From NCBI GenBank assembly GCA_964501535.1, contig CAZCSV010000006.1:106874-170873 (forward strand): a DNA stretch of 64,000 nt. The letters run 5' to 3'. This stretch comes from FEN-1279 sp964501535 (lineage in GTDB: Bacteria > Bacteroidota > Ignavibacteria > Tepidaquicellales > Tepidaquicellaceae). Position 1 is the stretch's first letter; each line of letters starts with the position of its first letter. Shown here piece by piece: positions 27,161 to 37,091 of this stretch. The position numbers and the translations under genes were made by a program. The notes under the pieces were generated by a model that saw only the letters and a program-made list of their open reading frames with translations, ran no database searches and was not told where the DNA came from.

Positions 27161-27541
27161 TCATCTTTGTATTCCTAAATACACGCCTCCGCAGTATGGT
27201 ATTAGCCAGACAAGCCATACGAAAATACTGTACTTGTGAAATCTTTTCTTTGCCTTTTCACTTCCTTTCTTTATTACCCATGTTGCCCAAATTGCGTGCA
27301 CGAGCATCAGCCATAACGCTACCTGGCCGGTCAATGTGTGAAGTTCAAAAAAATTAAACGGCTTTGTTGCCAGCAGATGCATATTCCAGGTACCCAGTAT
27401 GTCAAATGTAAGTCCAAGCCAGAACATTACCACGTGCCATGTTTTCAGATATTTCGCAAACTTTTCAGACCATATTCCGAGCGAATAAAAAATCAACGCA
27501 AGAGTAATTAGTATTGAAGAGTGAATTACTGTCGTTGGCAT
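27161..27541 (-). CDS. HsmA-like (TIGR03987-type) four-helix membrane protein
   Basis: 126 residues with four hydrophobic helices. Conserved-looking His and Trp positions lie at helix ends (VIHSSILI, KTWHVVMFWLGLTFDILGTW, HTLTGQVALWLMLVHAIWATW). The pattern resembles HsmA/TIGR03987 membrane proteins of unknown function. Short Lys-rich loops suggest cytoplasmic connections. It lies upstream of fadL on the same strand and may be co-transcribed with it. Confidence 0.7.
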   Translation of the reverse strand: MPTTVIHSSILITLALIFYSLGIWSEKFAKYLKTWHVVMFWLGLTFDILGTWNMHLLATKPFNFFELHTLTGQVALWLMLVHAIWATWVIKKGSEKAKKRFHKYSIFVWLVWLIPYCGGVYLGIQR

Positions 27542-27611
27542 ATTCCCCCGCGTTGATTTTTCTTCTTCTTATATGTATCAGTGATAAAATTAATGTTTAA
27601 TGCAGGAATTT

Positions 27612-29735
27612 TTATTTGACTAAAATAAGCTTCTTTGTTTCATTAAAATTATCCGAAATTAACCTGTAAAAATAAACTCCGCTGTTCAGACTGCTTCCGT
27701 CAAATGTGAGCTCGTAAGTACCCGCGGACTGCTTTTCATTTACCAATACAGTTATCTCTTTACCTCTTATATCAAAAACTTTTAAAGAGATATTACTCTT
27801 ATCCGATATCTGATATTTGATTTTTGTAGCCGGATTGAACGGATTTGGATAATTTTGATATAGTATATATTTATCAGGTATCGTTGAACTAATCTGTTTT
27901 ACTCCGATTATCTGGCTGAACGGTATTGAATATATTGATTTTCCATATGTTCCTAAGTAATAGCTTCCGTTGTAACTTAACGACGAGCGGATGTCTGTGT
28001 ATTTCCAAGGTGGGTATCCGCCTGTTCCCGAGCTTACATCCTGCCAGCTTGCACCTTCGTTTTTCGATACCATTATTTTACCTCCTCCGTAATTATATAC
28101 ACCTGCTACAATTGAGTTGTTGTATGTAAGCGAAGTAAGTACATAATTCGATGAACCCGGCATAATGTTATTCCAGCTGTTTCCGTTGTCCGTACTGGAA
28201 TATAATCCGGTGGGGCTGTAACTACCTGCATATATTGTTGTTCCCTTTGAGCAAAATGAAAGACAATAAGCGTATGATGAAATTCCGTTGCTGCATTGTA
28301 TCCAGTTTTGTCCCCCGTTAGTCGAGCGGAATACACCTCTTCGTGTACCGGCTAAAAGAATATTGTTAAGATATGCGAGTGAATACACTGTGTCACACGT
28401 TATTCCGTTGTTTGCTTTATACCAGCTTGCCCCCCAGTTATCGGATTTATATAGTCCTCCGCCCTGTGTTCCCGCAAAAACCGAAGTTCCGTTCGATGTT
28501 AAACTTAGTGTGACTGAATCGAGTAAACCATTATTCACAGCGTACCAGTTATTACCGTTGTTCGTGCTTTTAAAAATTCCCCCGTAAGTACCCGCAAACA
28601 GACTGCTGTTTGCATATATAATGGAATAAACTATCGTGCTTGCCATTCCCGAACTTAAATTTGACCATGTTGTTCCGTTGTTTGAATAATAAATTCCTCC
28701 GCCCTGAGTGCCTGCATATAGCATTGTCCCGTTATTTATCATAGTATAAACACAATGTCCCTGAAATCCTGTATTCTTCGGATACCAGTTTTCTCCGTAA
28801 TTTACCGTAACATACACGCCTCCTCCGAGCGAAGCGGCAAATATATAACTTCCGTAAACTAAAAATTTATTTATCAGTAAATCGTTTAAACCTGTTTCGC
28901 ATCTGTACCAGTTTGTTCCGTTGTTTGCGGTTTTATAAATGCCTCTTGAATAGTTCGCCGCAAAAAGTATGTTGTCTTTTAATTCGATTGCAAAATACGG
29001 TTTGTATTTCGGAAGACCGTTTGAAATATCAGACCAGGAACTGCCCGAATTACTTGACATATAAATTCCTTTGTCTGTTCCGATGTATAAATTTGTTCCG
29101 TTCATTCTGAATGAATAAACAGTAATCTTCCCCGGTAGTCCATTGCTTAATTTTGTCCAGCTTGTTCCTGTATTTGTGGTTACGTAAACGCCGCTATCCC
29201 CGCTTGCATAAAGCGAGTTGCCTGATATATATAAATCGTAAATTGCCAGAGTTTTACTTAAGCTTGTTTGTGCCCAGTTCGAGCCTCCGTTTGTCGAATA
29301 TGAAACACTGCCGTAATACGTTTGTGTACTTGATTTGTTGCCTGCATAAATGATATTGCCCGAAGCAAGTATAATGTTTCCATTAAAAAACGGAGTAGAC
29401 ATAACGTTAAAATTGTATCCGTTATCTGTTGATTTGCAGAATACAACTGAAGTAGAACTTGAATGTGCTATTGCGTATACATCCGTTGTTCCGAATGTTA
29501 TAGATTCAACCGGTCCTTCTTGGTCAAGATTATTATTCCCTCTTTCCCAGCTGTTACCGAGATTAACCGAAAAATAAACTCCTTTGTAAGTTGAAGAATA
29601 TAAGACTCCGTTGCTCCTGATTGAAAGTGAATTGACTATCCCGCCCTCGAGACCATTTTGTATCCACTGTGCAGAGATATAATCCGCAAATGATAGAAAT
29701 AGAAAAGATATAACAAGCAGCAATAATTTTTTCAT
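27612..29735 (-). CDS. T9SS-secreted Asp-box beta-propeller protein
   Basis: 707 residues. A signal peptide ends near YISAQ. Most of the protein is a run of about 13-14 short repeats of the form LYAGTxGGGIYxSxNxGxxWxxxNxGL, each with an Asp-box (STNNGNNWYAV, STNGGQNWIQC, TDNGNSWNNI). They are expected to build one or two beta-propellers of the sialidase/VPS10-like kind. The last ~85 residues are a T9SS type A sorting domain (QNYPNPFNPATKIKYQI, ending TKKLILVK). It is a surface or secreted protein; no catalytic residues are apparent and adhesion or binding is only a guess. Confidence 0.88.
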   Translation of the reverse strand: MKKLLLLVISFLFLSFADYISAQWIQNGLEGGIVNSLSIRSNGVLYSSTYKGVYFSVNLGNSWERGNNNLDQEGPVESITFGTTDVYAIAHSSSTSVVFCKSTDNGYNFNVMSTPFFNGNIILASGNIIYAGNKSSTQTYYGSVSYSTNGGSNWAQTSLSKTLAIYDLYISGNSLYASGDSGVYVTTNTGTSWTKLSNGLPGKITVYSFRMNGTNLYIGTDKGIYMSSNSGSSWSDISNGLPKYKPYFAIELKDNILFAANYSRGIYKTANNGTNWYRCETGLNDLLINKFLVYGSYIFAASLGGGVYVTVNYGENWYPKNTGFQGHCVYTMINNGTMLYAGTQGGGIYYSNNGTTWSNLSSGMASTIVYSIIYANSSLFAGTYGGIFKSTNNGNNWYAVNNGLLDSVTLSLTSNGTSVFAGTQGGGLYKSDNWGASWYKANNGITCDTVYSLAYLNNILLAGTRRGVFRSTNGGQNWIQCSNGISSYAYCLSFCSKGTTIYAGSYSPTGLYSSTDNGNSWNNIMPGSSNYVLTSLTYNNSIVAGVYNYGGGKIMVSKNEGASWQDVSSGTGGYPPWKYTDIRSSLSYNGSYYLGTYGKSIYSIPFSQIIGVKQISSTIPDKYILYQNYPNPFNPATKIKYQISDKSNISLKVFDIRGKEITVLVNEKQSAGTYELTFDGSSLNSGVYFYRLISDNFNETKKLILVK

Positions 29736-29799
29736 AACGGGTAAATTTACCGTAATTTCATAATTTTAGAGGAATTTATCAATTTAATTACTATACCCT

Positions 29800-31194
29800 T
29801 TACATTTCTGTATCGGCGTTATAGGTCTTTTCTTCTTTGTTAGATTTTCTGTTCAATAAAAATAATGTAATGAAACCCGTAATACCTGAAATTAAAGAGC
29901 CGACTAATATACCGATTTTTGCTTCATTCAAATGCTGAATATCACTAAAAGCCAATGTTGCTATGAAAAGTGACATTGTAAAGCCTATTCCTCCTAAACA
30001 TGCAACACCGTATAATTGTTTAAATGTTGCTCCGCTTGGCAGTTCCGATATTTCAGCCTTGAGAGCGATTTTCGAAAACAAAGTAATTCCAATCTGATTT
30101 CCAAAAAATAATCCGAGTATAATTCCGAGTGTTACAGGTTTTAGCAGTGTTTCGAAAAATTCACCTTCTATTGCAACACCGGCATTGGCAAAAGCAAATA
30201 GAGGAATAATGAAATACCCGACATAAGGATGTAATTTATGCTCTATTCTATGACCCGGTGCCAGTACTTTTTCGCATGATTCTTCAATCCTGTAAACTGT
30301 CGAATTAAGCTTGCTACTAAAAATTTCTTCATCGCCTTCACTTTTTGATTTTTCCAATTTCTCTAAATCACCCTTTGCCGAAAAAATAAAGTTCTTATAA
30401 TCTATACGCGCGACGGTCGGTATTGCAAAAGCAAGCAAAACACCTGCAATCGTTGGATGTATACCAGTATTTAAAAATGCAATCCACATTAATGCACCAA
30501 ATATTATATATAAAACCGGTTTTCTAATGTTCAGGATATTGAAGAAAATTAGCAAGAAAAACAATAGTAAAGAAATAATTAAACTTACATATACGATGCC
30601 GGAAGAATAAAAAATTGCTATTACTAAAACAGCACCTAAGTCGTCAATTATGGCAAAAGCAGTAAGAAAAACTTTTAATGAAAAAGGGACGCGTTTTTGC
30701 ATTAATGATAAGATTCCCAATGCAAAAGCTATGTCGGTTGCGACAGGAATTCCCCATCCGTTTACCGTATCGGTTCCGAAGTTAATAAAATAATATATGA
30801 TGCCGGGGAAAAACATACCTCCCAAAGCAGCAACGAATGGTAACGATGCTTTTTTAAAAGAGGATAATTCTCCCAGTAATAGTTCTCTTTTTATTTCAAG
30901 CCCGACCAAGAAAAAGAAAACCGCCATTAAACCGTCATTAATCCAGAATAAAATGGATTTATCGAAATATATTTTTTCAAAACCAACAGATAACTTGAGA
31001 TTCCATAAAGCAAAATAGTAATCGGAATACGGAGAATTAGCCCACAGCAAAGCTAAAACCGTTACAATAATTAAAATAATACCACCGGATGCCTGGATTT
31101 TTAAGAATTTTCTAATCGGATTCAGAATTGTATCGAGTGGGGTACTATCAACGATTTTTATTTTATTTATTTTTCTTTTTTTTGGTGAATCCAT
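29800..31194 (-). CDS. nhaA: Na+/H+ antiporter NhaA
   Basis: 464 residues. NhaA signatures are clear: VGLEIKRELLLGELSSFKKASLP, VATDIAFALGIL, and the paired aspartates in FAIIDDLGAVLVIAIFY that carry the ion exchange. About 12 helices. It exports Na+ in exchange for protons across the inner membrane and supports pH and sodium homeostasis. Longer than E. coli NhaA owing to a charged loop near residues 275-320 (KLEKSKSEGDEE) and a short hydrophilic C-terminus. It is divergent from the DUF389 gene with a 128-base spacer. Confidence 0.93.
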   Translation of the reverse strand: MDSPKKRKINKIKIVDSTPLDTILNPIRKFLKIQASGGIILIIVTVLALLWANSPYSDYYFALWNLKLSVGFEKIYFDKSILFWINDGLMAVFFFLVGLEIKRELLLGELSSFKKASLPFVAALGGMFFPGIIYYFINFGTDTVNGWGIPVATDIAFALGILSLMQKRVPFSLKVFLTAFAIIDDLGAVLVIAIFYSSGIVYVSLIISLLLFFLLIFFNILNIRKPVLYIIFGALMWIAFLNTGIHPTIAGVLLAFAIPTVARIDYKNFIFSAKGDLEKLEKSKSEGDEEIFSSKLNSTVYRIEESCEKVLAPGHRIEHKLHPYVGYFIIPLFAFANAGVAIEGEFFETLLKPVTLGIILGLFFGNQIGITLFSKIALKAEISELPSGATFKQLYGVACLGGIGFTMSLFIATLAFSDIQHLNEAKIGILVGSLISGITGFITLFLLNRKSNKEEKTYNADTEM

Positions 31195-31322
31195 TTTATT
31201 TTTTTATATTTACCTGCAAAAATTGATAAGATTTTTGAATCAATATAAATTTAATTAAATATGTTTGAATAATATAGTGATTTGTACGTTTTATTATTCG
31301 GTTTTAAATTTTATTTTAATTT

Positions 31323-32678
31323 ATGTTTTTAAATTGGATTAAAAAGATAAAAAATTTTATCGATATCAAAATTGATACCGATAAATTTTCAGCAATAGAG
31401 CAAATAAAAAAGGACGTATATTTAAGAGGCGCCAACGTCTTTTATCTTATTTGCTCGGCAATACTTGCTTCCATCGGTCTGGATGTAGACTCTCCTGCTG
31501 TAATCATAGGTGCAATGTTAATTTCTCCTTTAATGTCTCCGATTTTAGGAATTGGTTTATCGCTCGGGATTCACGATAAAGAAAATTTTTTCATTTCACT
31601 AAGGGAATTTTTGTTTTCGGTGTTACTAAGCCTATTGGTCAGTTCGGTTTATTTTTCTATTACTCCTTTAGGACATCCTACTTCTGAAATCCTAGCAAGA
31701 ATTAAACCCACCGCACTCGATATTTTAATTGCATTCTTCGGTGGTGTGGCCGGCATTGTTGCAATTACAAGGTCTAAAATCGCAAATGCACTTCCGGGTG
31801 TTGCTATTGCTACTGCTTTAATGCCTCCTATATGTACATCGGGTTTCGGATTGGCAACGGCAAGGTTCGAGTTTTTCTTCGGTGCGTTTTATCTATTCTT
31901 TATTAATGCTGTTTTCATTTCCTTTTCTGCTTATTTGATTGTCAGATATCTAAGGTTCCCTTTTAAAGAATATCTTGACAAAAAAAAATTAGTTCTAACA
32001 AGAGTAATTGTCTATTCATTTGTCTTTGCGGTTGCAATCCCCAGTTTTATAATTTTTTACGGTGTTATTGAAGATGCTGGACTCGATAAAAACCTCAATA
32101 AATTCATCCGCGAGCAAATTCAAACAGAAAATATAAAGGTTATAGATTGGAATAAAACTGCGGATAAAAATAATGAAAACATACTAAACGTATATATTGT
32201 CGGAAATAAAATACCTCAAAAAAAACTCGATTCAATAAGTTCATTGCTTCCCGATTATGGAATAACAAATACGCGGTTGGATATCTCGCTATTAAGTGAT
32301 GAACGCGGTATTGAAGATGTTAGGGGTGAACTGAAAACTGATTTGATATCTGTGTTAAAAATAATGCAAAAATCAGAAGAAACAAAAGACAGCATTGCCA
32401 GAAGAAATATATTTAAAAATGATTCACTCGTTTTTTCCAATATATCGAATGATTTAAAAATATTTTATCCAGGAATTGACGAAATAGGATTTTCCAATAA
32501 TTATTTGAACAAATCAACGGTAAATGATTCTGATGATTTGAAAAAAATGTCTGTTGTTACAATTAAATGGGATAAGAAACCCAAAAATTCAGATTTAAAT
32601 CCAATAAAAAATAAAATTTATAAATTCTTAACAGAAAAACTTAATACTGATACTCTTTCGATAATTTATCTGCAATAA
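31323..32678 (+). CDS. DUF389 (TIGR00341-type) membrane protein
   Basis: 451 residues. The N-terminal half contains the DUF389 core: ASIGLDVDSPAVIIGAMLISPLMSPILG, then RIKPTALDILIAFFGGVAGI and NALPGVAIATALMPP, spread over about six helices. The C-terminal half (from about 260) is hydrophilic, charged and probably outside the membrane or cytoplasmic. The family has no established biochemical role. It is divergent from nhaA and upstream of the opine-type operon, from which it is separated by a promoter. Confidence 0.85.
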   Translation: MFLNWIKKIKNFIDIKIDTDKFSAIEQIKKDVYLRGANVFYLICSAILASIGLDVDSPAVIIGAMLISPLMSPILGIGLSLGIHDKENFFISLREFLFSVLLSLLVSSVYFSITPLGHPTSEILARIKPTALDILIAFFGGVAGIVAITRSKIANALPGVAIATALMPPICTSGFGLATARFEFFFGAFYLFFINAVFISFSAYLIVRYLRFPFKEYLDKKKLVLTRVIVYSFVFAVAIPSFIIFYGVIEDAGLDKNLNKFIREQIQTENIKVIDWNKTADKNNENILNVYIVGNKIPQKKLDSISSLLPDYGITNTRLDISLLSDERGIEDVRGELKTDLISVLKIMQKSEETKDSIARRNIFKNDSLVFSNISNDLKIFYPGIDEIGFSNNYLNKSTVNDSDDLKKMSVVTIKWDKKPKNSDLNPIKNKIYKFLTEKLNTDTLSIIYLQ

Positions 32679-32683
32679 AACTC

Positions 32684-32713
32684 TTGACATTATAGCATTT
32701 TTATTGTTATATT
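32684..32713 (+). promoter_or_regulatory. Candidate sigma-70-like promoter of the opine/B12/AsnB operon
   Basis: TTGACA at 32684-32689 and TATATT at 32708-32713 with an 18-base spacer (TTATAT one base earlier would give 17). A start near 32720 would give a short leader of about 33 bases before the first ATG. It begins six bases after the DUF389 stop. Confidence 0.55.
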
Positions 32714-32752
32714 AAAATTAATAATCCCTTCTTTATAAAATTTAACTAATCT

Positions 32753-33853
32753 ATGGATATGGGAAACAAAAATATAAAATTCGCGGTTTTAGGTGCAGGG
32801 CACGGCGGAATGGCTATGGCAGGGCACTTGGCAATGATGGGATTCCCTGTTAATATTTATAGCAGGAGTGAAGAGAGACTATGGGGAATTAAGTCGACCG
32901 GAAGAATAGTACTCGAAGGTGAAGTTGAAGGTGCAGGTGAGTTGAATATAGTAACGAATGATATTCAGGAAGCGATAAGAAATGTCGATTTAATAATGGT
33001 TGTTGTTCCCGCAACAGCGCATAGATTTATTGCTCAGGAATGTGCGCCTTATTTAAAAGACGGGCAGATTGTAATACTACATCCGGGAAGAACATTTGGT
33101 GCTATCGAATTTAAGCAGGTTCTCAAGGAAAATAAATCTAATGAAAATGTTGTTATCGGAGAGGCACAGACTTTCATTTATGCATCGAGAGCATTGGGAC
33201 CCGGGCATGCTAAAATTTTCAGGATTAAAAACTCAATACCGGTAGCAACCATAAGAGCGCATAAAATTCCGGAAGTAATAAAAATTCTCAGGACTGCTTA
33301 TCCACAGTTTGTTCCGGGAGATAATGTCTTTAAAACGAGTTTTGATAATATTGGTGCCGTGTTTCATCCGACTTTATGTATCCTGAATGCAGGCTGGATA
33401 GAAGACATATCCGAATTTCAATTTTATGTGCAGGGCGTTACCGAATCCGTTGTTAAAGTATTAGAGGAAGTTGACAAGGAAAGAGTAAATGTAGCTGAAT
33501 CGCTTGGTATCAGGGCTCTCACCACGAGAGAATGGCTTTATTTGGCTTATGGTGCGGCGGGGAAAAATTTATTGCATGCTATGAGAGCCAATCCGGGATA
33601 TCGGGGAATAAATGCTCCTACAACTCTCGATATGAGATATTTGAACGAAGATATTCCTACGAGTCTTGTACCAATATCTTCACTCGGTAAAAAATTTAAT
33701 GTCGATACACCTGTTATCGATTCGTTAATAAAACTGGCTTCAGTATTGAATCAACAGGATTATTGGAGCGAAGGAAGAACGGTTGAAAAATTAAAACTGA
33801 AAGATTTATCTTTGAAAGACCTGAGAAGAATGGCAATCGGGGAAGATATTTAA
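32753..33853 (+). CDS. Opine (octopine/nopaline) dehydrogenase-like NAD(P)-dependent enzyme
   Basis: 366 residues. The N-terminal Rossmann domain has VLGAGHGGMAMAGHLAMMGF and a typical second strand VNIYSRS; the mid part has LIMVVVPATAHRF and LHPGRTFGA. The C-terminal half matches the octopine dehydrogenase domain, with a conserved-looking GAVFHPTLCILNAGW around the expected catalytic His. The family reductively joins an amino acid to a 2-oxo acid through a secondary amine, or runs the reverse. It is the first gene of a three-gene operon, with 20 bases to the next ORF. ATG 32753 is used; a second ATG six bases on is possible. The substrates are unknown. Confidence 0.82.
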   Translation: MDMGNKNIKFAVLGAGHGGMAMAGHLAMMGFPVNIYSRSEERLWGIKSTGRIVLEGEVEGAGELNIVTNDIQEAIRNVDLIMVVVPATAHRFIAQECAPYLKDGQIVILHPGRTFGAIEFKQVLKENKSNENVVIGEAQTFIYASRALGPGHAKIFRIKNSIPVATIRAHKIPEVIKILRTAYPQFVPGDNVFKTSFDNIGAVFHPTLCILNAGWIEDISEFQFYVQGVTESVVKVLEEVDKERVNVAESLGIRALTTREWLYLAYGAAGKNLLHAMRANPGYRGINAPTTLDMRYLNEDIPTSLVPISSLGKKFNVDTPVIDSLIKLASVLNQQDYWSEGRTVEKLKLKDLSLKDLRRMAIGEDI

Positions 33854-33872
33854 GAGAAAGGGGGATTCTTTT

Positions 33873-35510
33873 ATGAGGAAGAAGTTAATTTTAGGAGGTG
33901 CGCTGGGGAATTGTGTTCACGTAGGAGGACTGCATCATTTCCTGAAAATTGCCGAAGAAATAGGATATAATACTTTATCATTAGGTCCCGCGGTTAGTAT
34001 AAACAGATTTATTACGGAAATTAAAAATTATAATCCTGATGTTGTTGCCGTAAGTTTCAGATTAACCCCGGAGGTTGCCGAAGAGTTATTTGCAGAATTT
34101 AAGAATGCCGTAGCCAAAAATAGTATAAATGACATGAGATTTATTTTCGGAGGAACTCCCCCCGTAGCCGAGAAAGCAAAAGAATCGGATTTATTTGATA
34201 AAGTATTTAACGGAACAGAACCCGTAGAGGAAATCATAAAATATTTACGCGGAAGCGGAGATGATAATATACCTGAAATTTTTCCTGACAACCTCAATGA
34301 AAGAATTGAAAGAAAATTTCCTTATCCTTTAATAAGGCATCATTTCGGCCGACCCTCGGTTAAAGAAACAATTGAAGGAGCAAAAAAAATTGCCGAATCC
34401 GAAGTTCTTGACGTTCTGTCCATTGGTACAGACCAGAATGCACAGGAGCATTTTTTCCGACCTGAGAGGATGAAAAAATCCCTCGATGGAGCAGGTGGAG
34501 TGCCGGTTAGAAAACCTGAAGATTTAAGAGCAATTTATGAGGCGACCAGATGCGGAAATTATCCGCTGGTAAGGTGTTACAGTGGGACAAACGATTTATT
34601 GAAATGGGCTGAAATGAGCGTTGAAACAATAAAAAATGCATGGGCGGCAATTCCGTTAACATGGTACAGCGTTATGGATGGCAGGTCGGAAAGATTACTG
34701 AAAGATGCTATTTCTGAAAATCAGTCTGTTATGAGATGGTATGCAGAGAAAGGAATTCCTGTAGAGGTTAACGAATCACACCAGTGGAGCCTCAGGGATG
34801 CCCATGATTCGCTTGCTGTAGCTATGGCTTTTCTGGCAGCATATAATGCAAAAAAGATGGGTGTGAAAAATTACGTATCGCAATATATGTTTAATACTCC
34901 ACCGGGTACATCACCGCAAATGGATATTGCAAAAATGGTGGCTAAAAATGAATTGATAAATTCATTAGTTGATAAAAATTTTAATGTATACAGGGAAGTA
35001 AGAGCAGGTATAGCACATTTTTCAAGTGAATCAGATAAAGCAAAAGGACAACTTGCATCATCAGCATTAATATCTTTAACGTTAAAACCTCATATTCTTC
35101 ACGTTGTTGGTTTCAGTGAAGGTGACCATGCAACTTATCCTGATGAATTGATAGAGAGCTGTAATATAATTAAAGGAGTATTGAATGATTGTTTGTATGG
35201 AATGATAGATGCAGAATATGACCCGAAAATTATGGAAAGAAAAAACTTACTTATTAAGGAATCTCTTTATTTATTAAATATTATTAAAGAATTCGGTTTA
35301 TCTATGAGCGAAGATCCGTGGTCGAGTCCTGATGTGATATCCAAAGCTATAAGTATCGGAATACTCGATGCACCGCATTTCAGGGGAAATAAATTTTTAT
35401 GCGGAAAAGTGATTACAAGATTAATTGACGGAGCATGGTATGCGGTATCTGAAGAAACGGGAGAAAAAGTTACCGAAAGGGAAAGGTGTCTGAAATTTTT
35501 AAACAAATGA
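33873..35510 (+). CDS. Single-chain cobalamin-dependent mutase-like protein
   Basis: 545 residues. The N-terminus (1-127) looks like a B12-binding domain: LGGALGNCVHVGG carries the cobalt-ligating His16 of the DxHxxG site, but with Cys14 in place of Asp; later FRLTPE and RFIFGGTPP fit the remaining B12 motifs. Residues about 145-545 look like a mutase-type barrel (FPYPLIRHHFGRP, GNYPLVRCYSGTNDLLKW, VNESHQWSLRDAHDSLAVAMAF) and recall the large subunit of glutamate mutase, here fused to the B12 domain. It may rearrange an amino acid's carbon skeleton or migrate a group. The likeness to glutamate mutase is by eye only. A strong ribosome site (aaaggggg) precedes the ATG. Confidence 0.7.
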   Translation: MRKKLILGGALGNCVHVGGLHHFLKIAEEIGYNTLSLGPAVSINRFITEIKNYNPDVVAVSFRLTPEVAEELFAEFKNAVAKNSINDMRFIFGGTPPVAEKAKESDLFDKVFNGTEPVEEIIKYLRGSGDDNIPEIFPDNLNERIERKFPYPLIRHHFGRPSVKETIEGAKKIAESEVLDVLSIGTDQNAQEHFFRPERMKKSLDGAGGVPVRKPEDLRAIYEATRCGNYPLVRCYSGTNDLLKWAEMSVETIKNAWAAIPLTWYSVMDGRSERLLKDAISENQSVMRWYAEKGIPVEVNESHQWSLRDAHDSLAVAMAFLAAYNAKKMGVKNYVSQYMFNTPPGTSPQMDIAKMVAKNELINSLVDKNFNVYREVRAGIAHFSSESDKAKGQLASSALISLTLKPHILHVVGFSEGDHATYPDELIESCNIIKGVLNDCLYGMIDAEYDPKIMERKNLLIKESLYLLNIIKEFGLSMSEDPWSSPDVISKAISIGILDAPHFRGNKFLCGKVITRLIDGAWYAVSEETGEKVTERERCLKFLNK

Positions 35511-35527
35511 AAAAGTGAGGTATATTT

Positions 35528-37015
35528 ATGTGTGGAATAGCAATAATATTAGGAGAAAAAAATCCGGATAAAATTCACGAAATGATGGACAGGATGAAAC
35601 ATCGCGGTCCTGATGAAGATGGTGTCTTTTTTAGTGATAATATATCAATGGGACACGTAAGATTATCCATAATTGATTTAAAAACCGGAAAACAGCCAAT
35701 CTTCAATGAAACAAAAGACAAATGCATAATCTTAAACGGGGAAATTTATAATTTTAAAATACTATTAGATAAGCTGAAGGGTAAACATATTTTCAACACA
35801 AAAACCGATACGGAAGTAATTTTACACCTCTATGAAGAATATGGTACGGGATGTGTTGATTTTCTTGAAGGCATGTTTTGTTTTGCGGTTTATGATAGTG
35901 GAGAAATCTTTATTGCAAGGGACAGAATCGGTATTAAACCGCTTTATTACGGCTATCAGGGAGAAAATATTTTTTTTGCTTCGGAATATAAAGCTCTGAA
36001 TGAATGTATCAACATTGAAGAATTCCCTCCGGGTTATATTTACACTTCGGAAAATGGATTTTCTAAATATTACAGCTTGCCCGAAATGAGTGACAGAAAC
36101 ATTAATTTGAACATTGAAATTATAAAAGAAAAAATAAATCTCGAATTAACGAAGGCAGTTGAAAAAAGAATGGTGTCTGATGTTCCTGTCGGTGTGTTTT
36201 TAAGCGGTGGATTGGATAGCAGTATAATTGCGGCAATTATGAAAAGATTTTCAGATAGTCTGTATACATTTGCAACCGGTATTAAAGATTCACCTGATTT
36301 ACTCGCAGCCAGGAAAACTGCCGATTTTCTCGGTACTAAACATTATGAGTATGTTTATGACGAAAAGGAAATGTTGAAATCGTTACCTGAAGTGATTTAT
36401 CATCTGGAATCTTTCGATGCACCGCTGGTAAGAAGTTCTATTCCGTGCTATTTTGTTTCAAAACTTGCATCTGATTATGTAAAAGTGATTCTTACCGGTG
36501 AGGGTGCCGATGAATTGTTCAGCGGATATCATTATCTTAAAAACTTTGACCTGGATAATATCAACAGAGAACTATTCAGAATTACTGCAAATTTGCATAA
36601 CAGCAATTTGCAAAGAACCGACAGAATGACCATGGCACATTCTGTTGAAGCCAGAGTCCCGTTTCTCGACCCCAAATTTATTAATCTTATGTTCGAAGTC
36701 CCTCCCATTTTAAAAATACAGGATAAAAACAATATCGGTAAAGTCTTGCTGAGAAAGTCGTTTGAAGGATATTTACCCGAAGAAATTCTTTGGAGGAGAA
36801 AAGCGAAATTTTCCGAAGGTGCAGGCTCGTCAGATATTATTAGAAATTATATTGAATCAAGAATTCAGGATGATGAATTGTTTTCGGAAAGAGTAAAGAG
36901 CCCTCTCGAGATAAGGTCAAAAGAAGAACTGTTATATTTAAGAATTTATAACAACTATTTTAATTATGTCGAGCCCGTAAAAGTATTAGGGAGAACAAAA
37001 GATTATAATGTCTGA
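35528..37015 (+). CDS. Asparagine synthetase B-like glutamine-dependent amidotransferase
   Basis: 495 residues. Residue Cys2 in MCGIAIILG is the class II amidotransferase nucleophile; KHRGPDEDG, NGEIYNF and RDRIGIKPLYYG complete the glutaminase half. The synthetase half has the ATP-binding VFLSGGLDSSII and LTGEGADELFSGYHYL. The enzyme should activate a carboxylate with ATP and amidate it with ammonia from glutamine. It is shorter than E. coli AsnB (about 554), mainly at the C-terminus. It starts 17 bases after the B12 protein with a gaggt ribosome site. Either plain asparagine is made, or a carboxylate formed by its operon partners is amidated. Confidence 0.88.
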   Translation: MCGIAIILGEKNPDKIHEMMDRMKHRGPDEDGVFFSDNISMGHVRLSIIDLKTGKQPIFNETKDKCIILNGEIYNFKILLDKLKGKHIFNTKTDTEVILHLYEEYGTGCVDFLEGMFCFAVYDSGEIFIARDRIGIKPLYYGYQGENIFFASEYKALNECINIEEFPPGYIYTSENGFSKYYSLPEMSDRNINLNIEIIKEKINLELTKAVEKRMVSDVPVGVFLSGGLDSSIIAAIMKRFSDSLYTFATGIKDSPDLLAARKTADFLGTKHYEYVYDEKEMLKSLPEVIYHLESFDAPLVRSSIPCYFVSKLASDYVKVILTGEGADELFSGYHYLKNFDLDNINRELFRITANLHNSNLQRTDRMTMAHSVEARVPFLDPKFINLMFEVPPILKIQDKNNIGKVLLRKSFEGYLPEEILWRRKAKFSEGAGSSDIIRNYIESRIQDDELFSERVKSPLEIRSKEELLYLRIYNNYFNYVEPVKVLGRTKDYNV

Positions 37016-37091
37016 CAATAAAATATTCTTTATGTTTGTAATTTAATTAATCAAAATAAAAATCTATTTTTGTTTAAATAAAAATAAAAAT

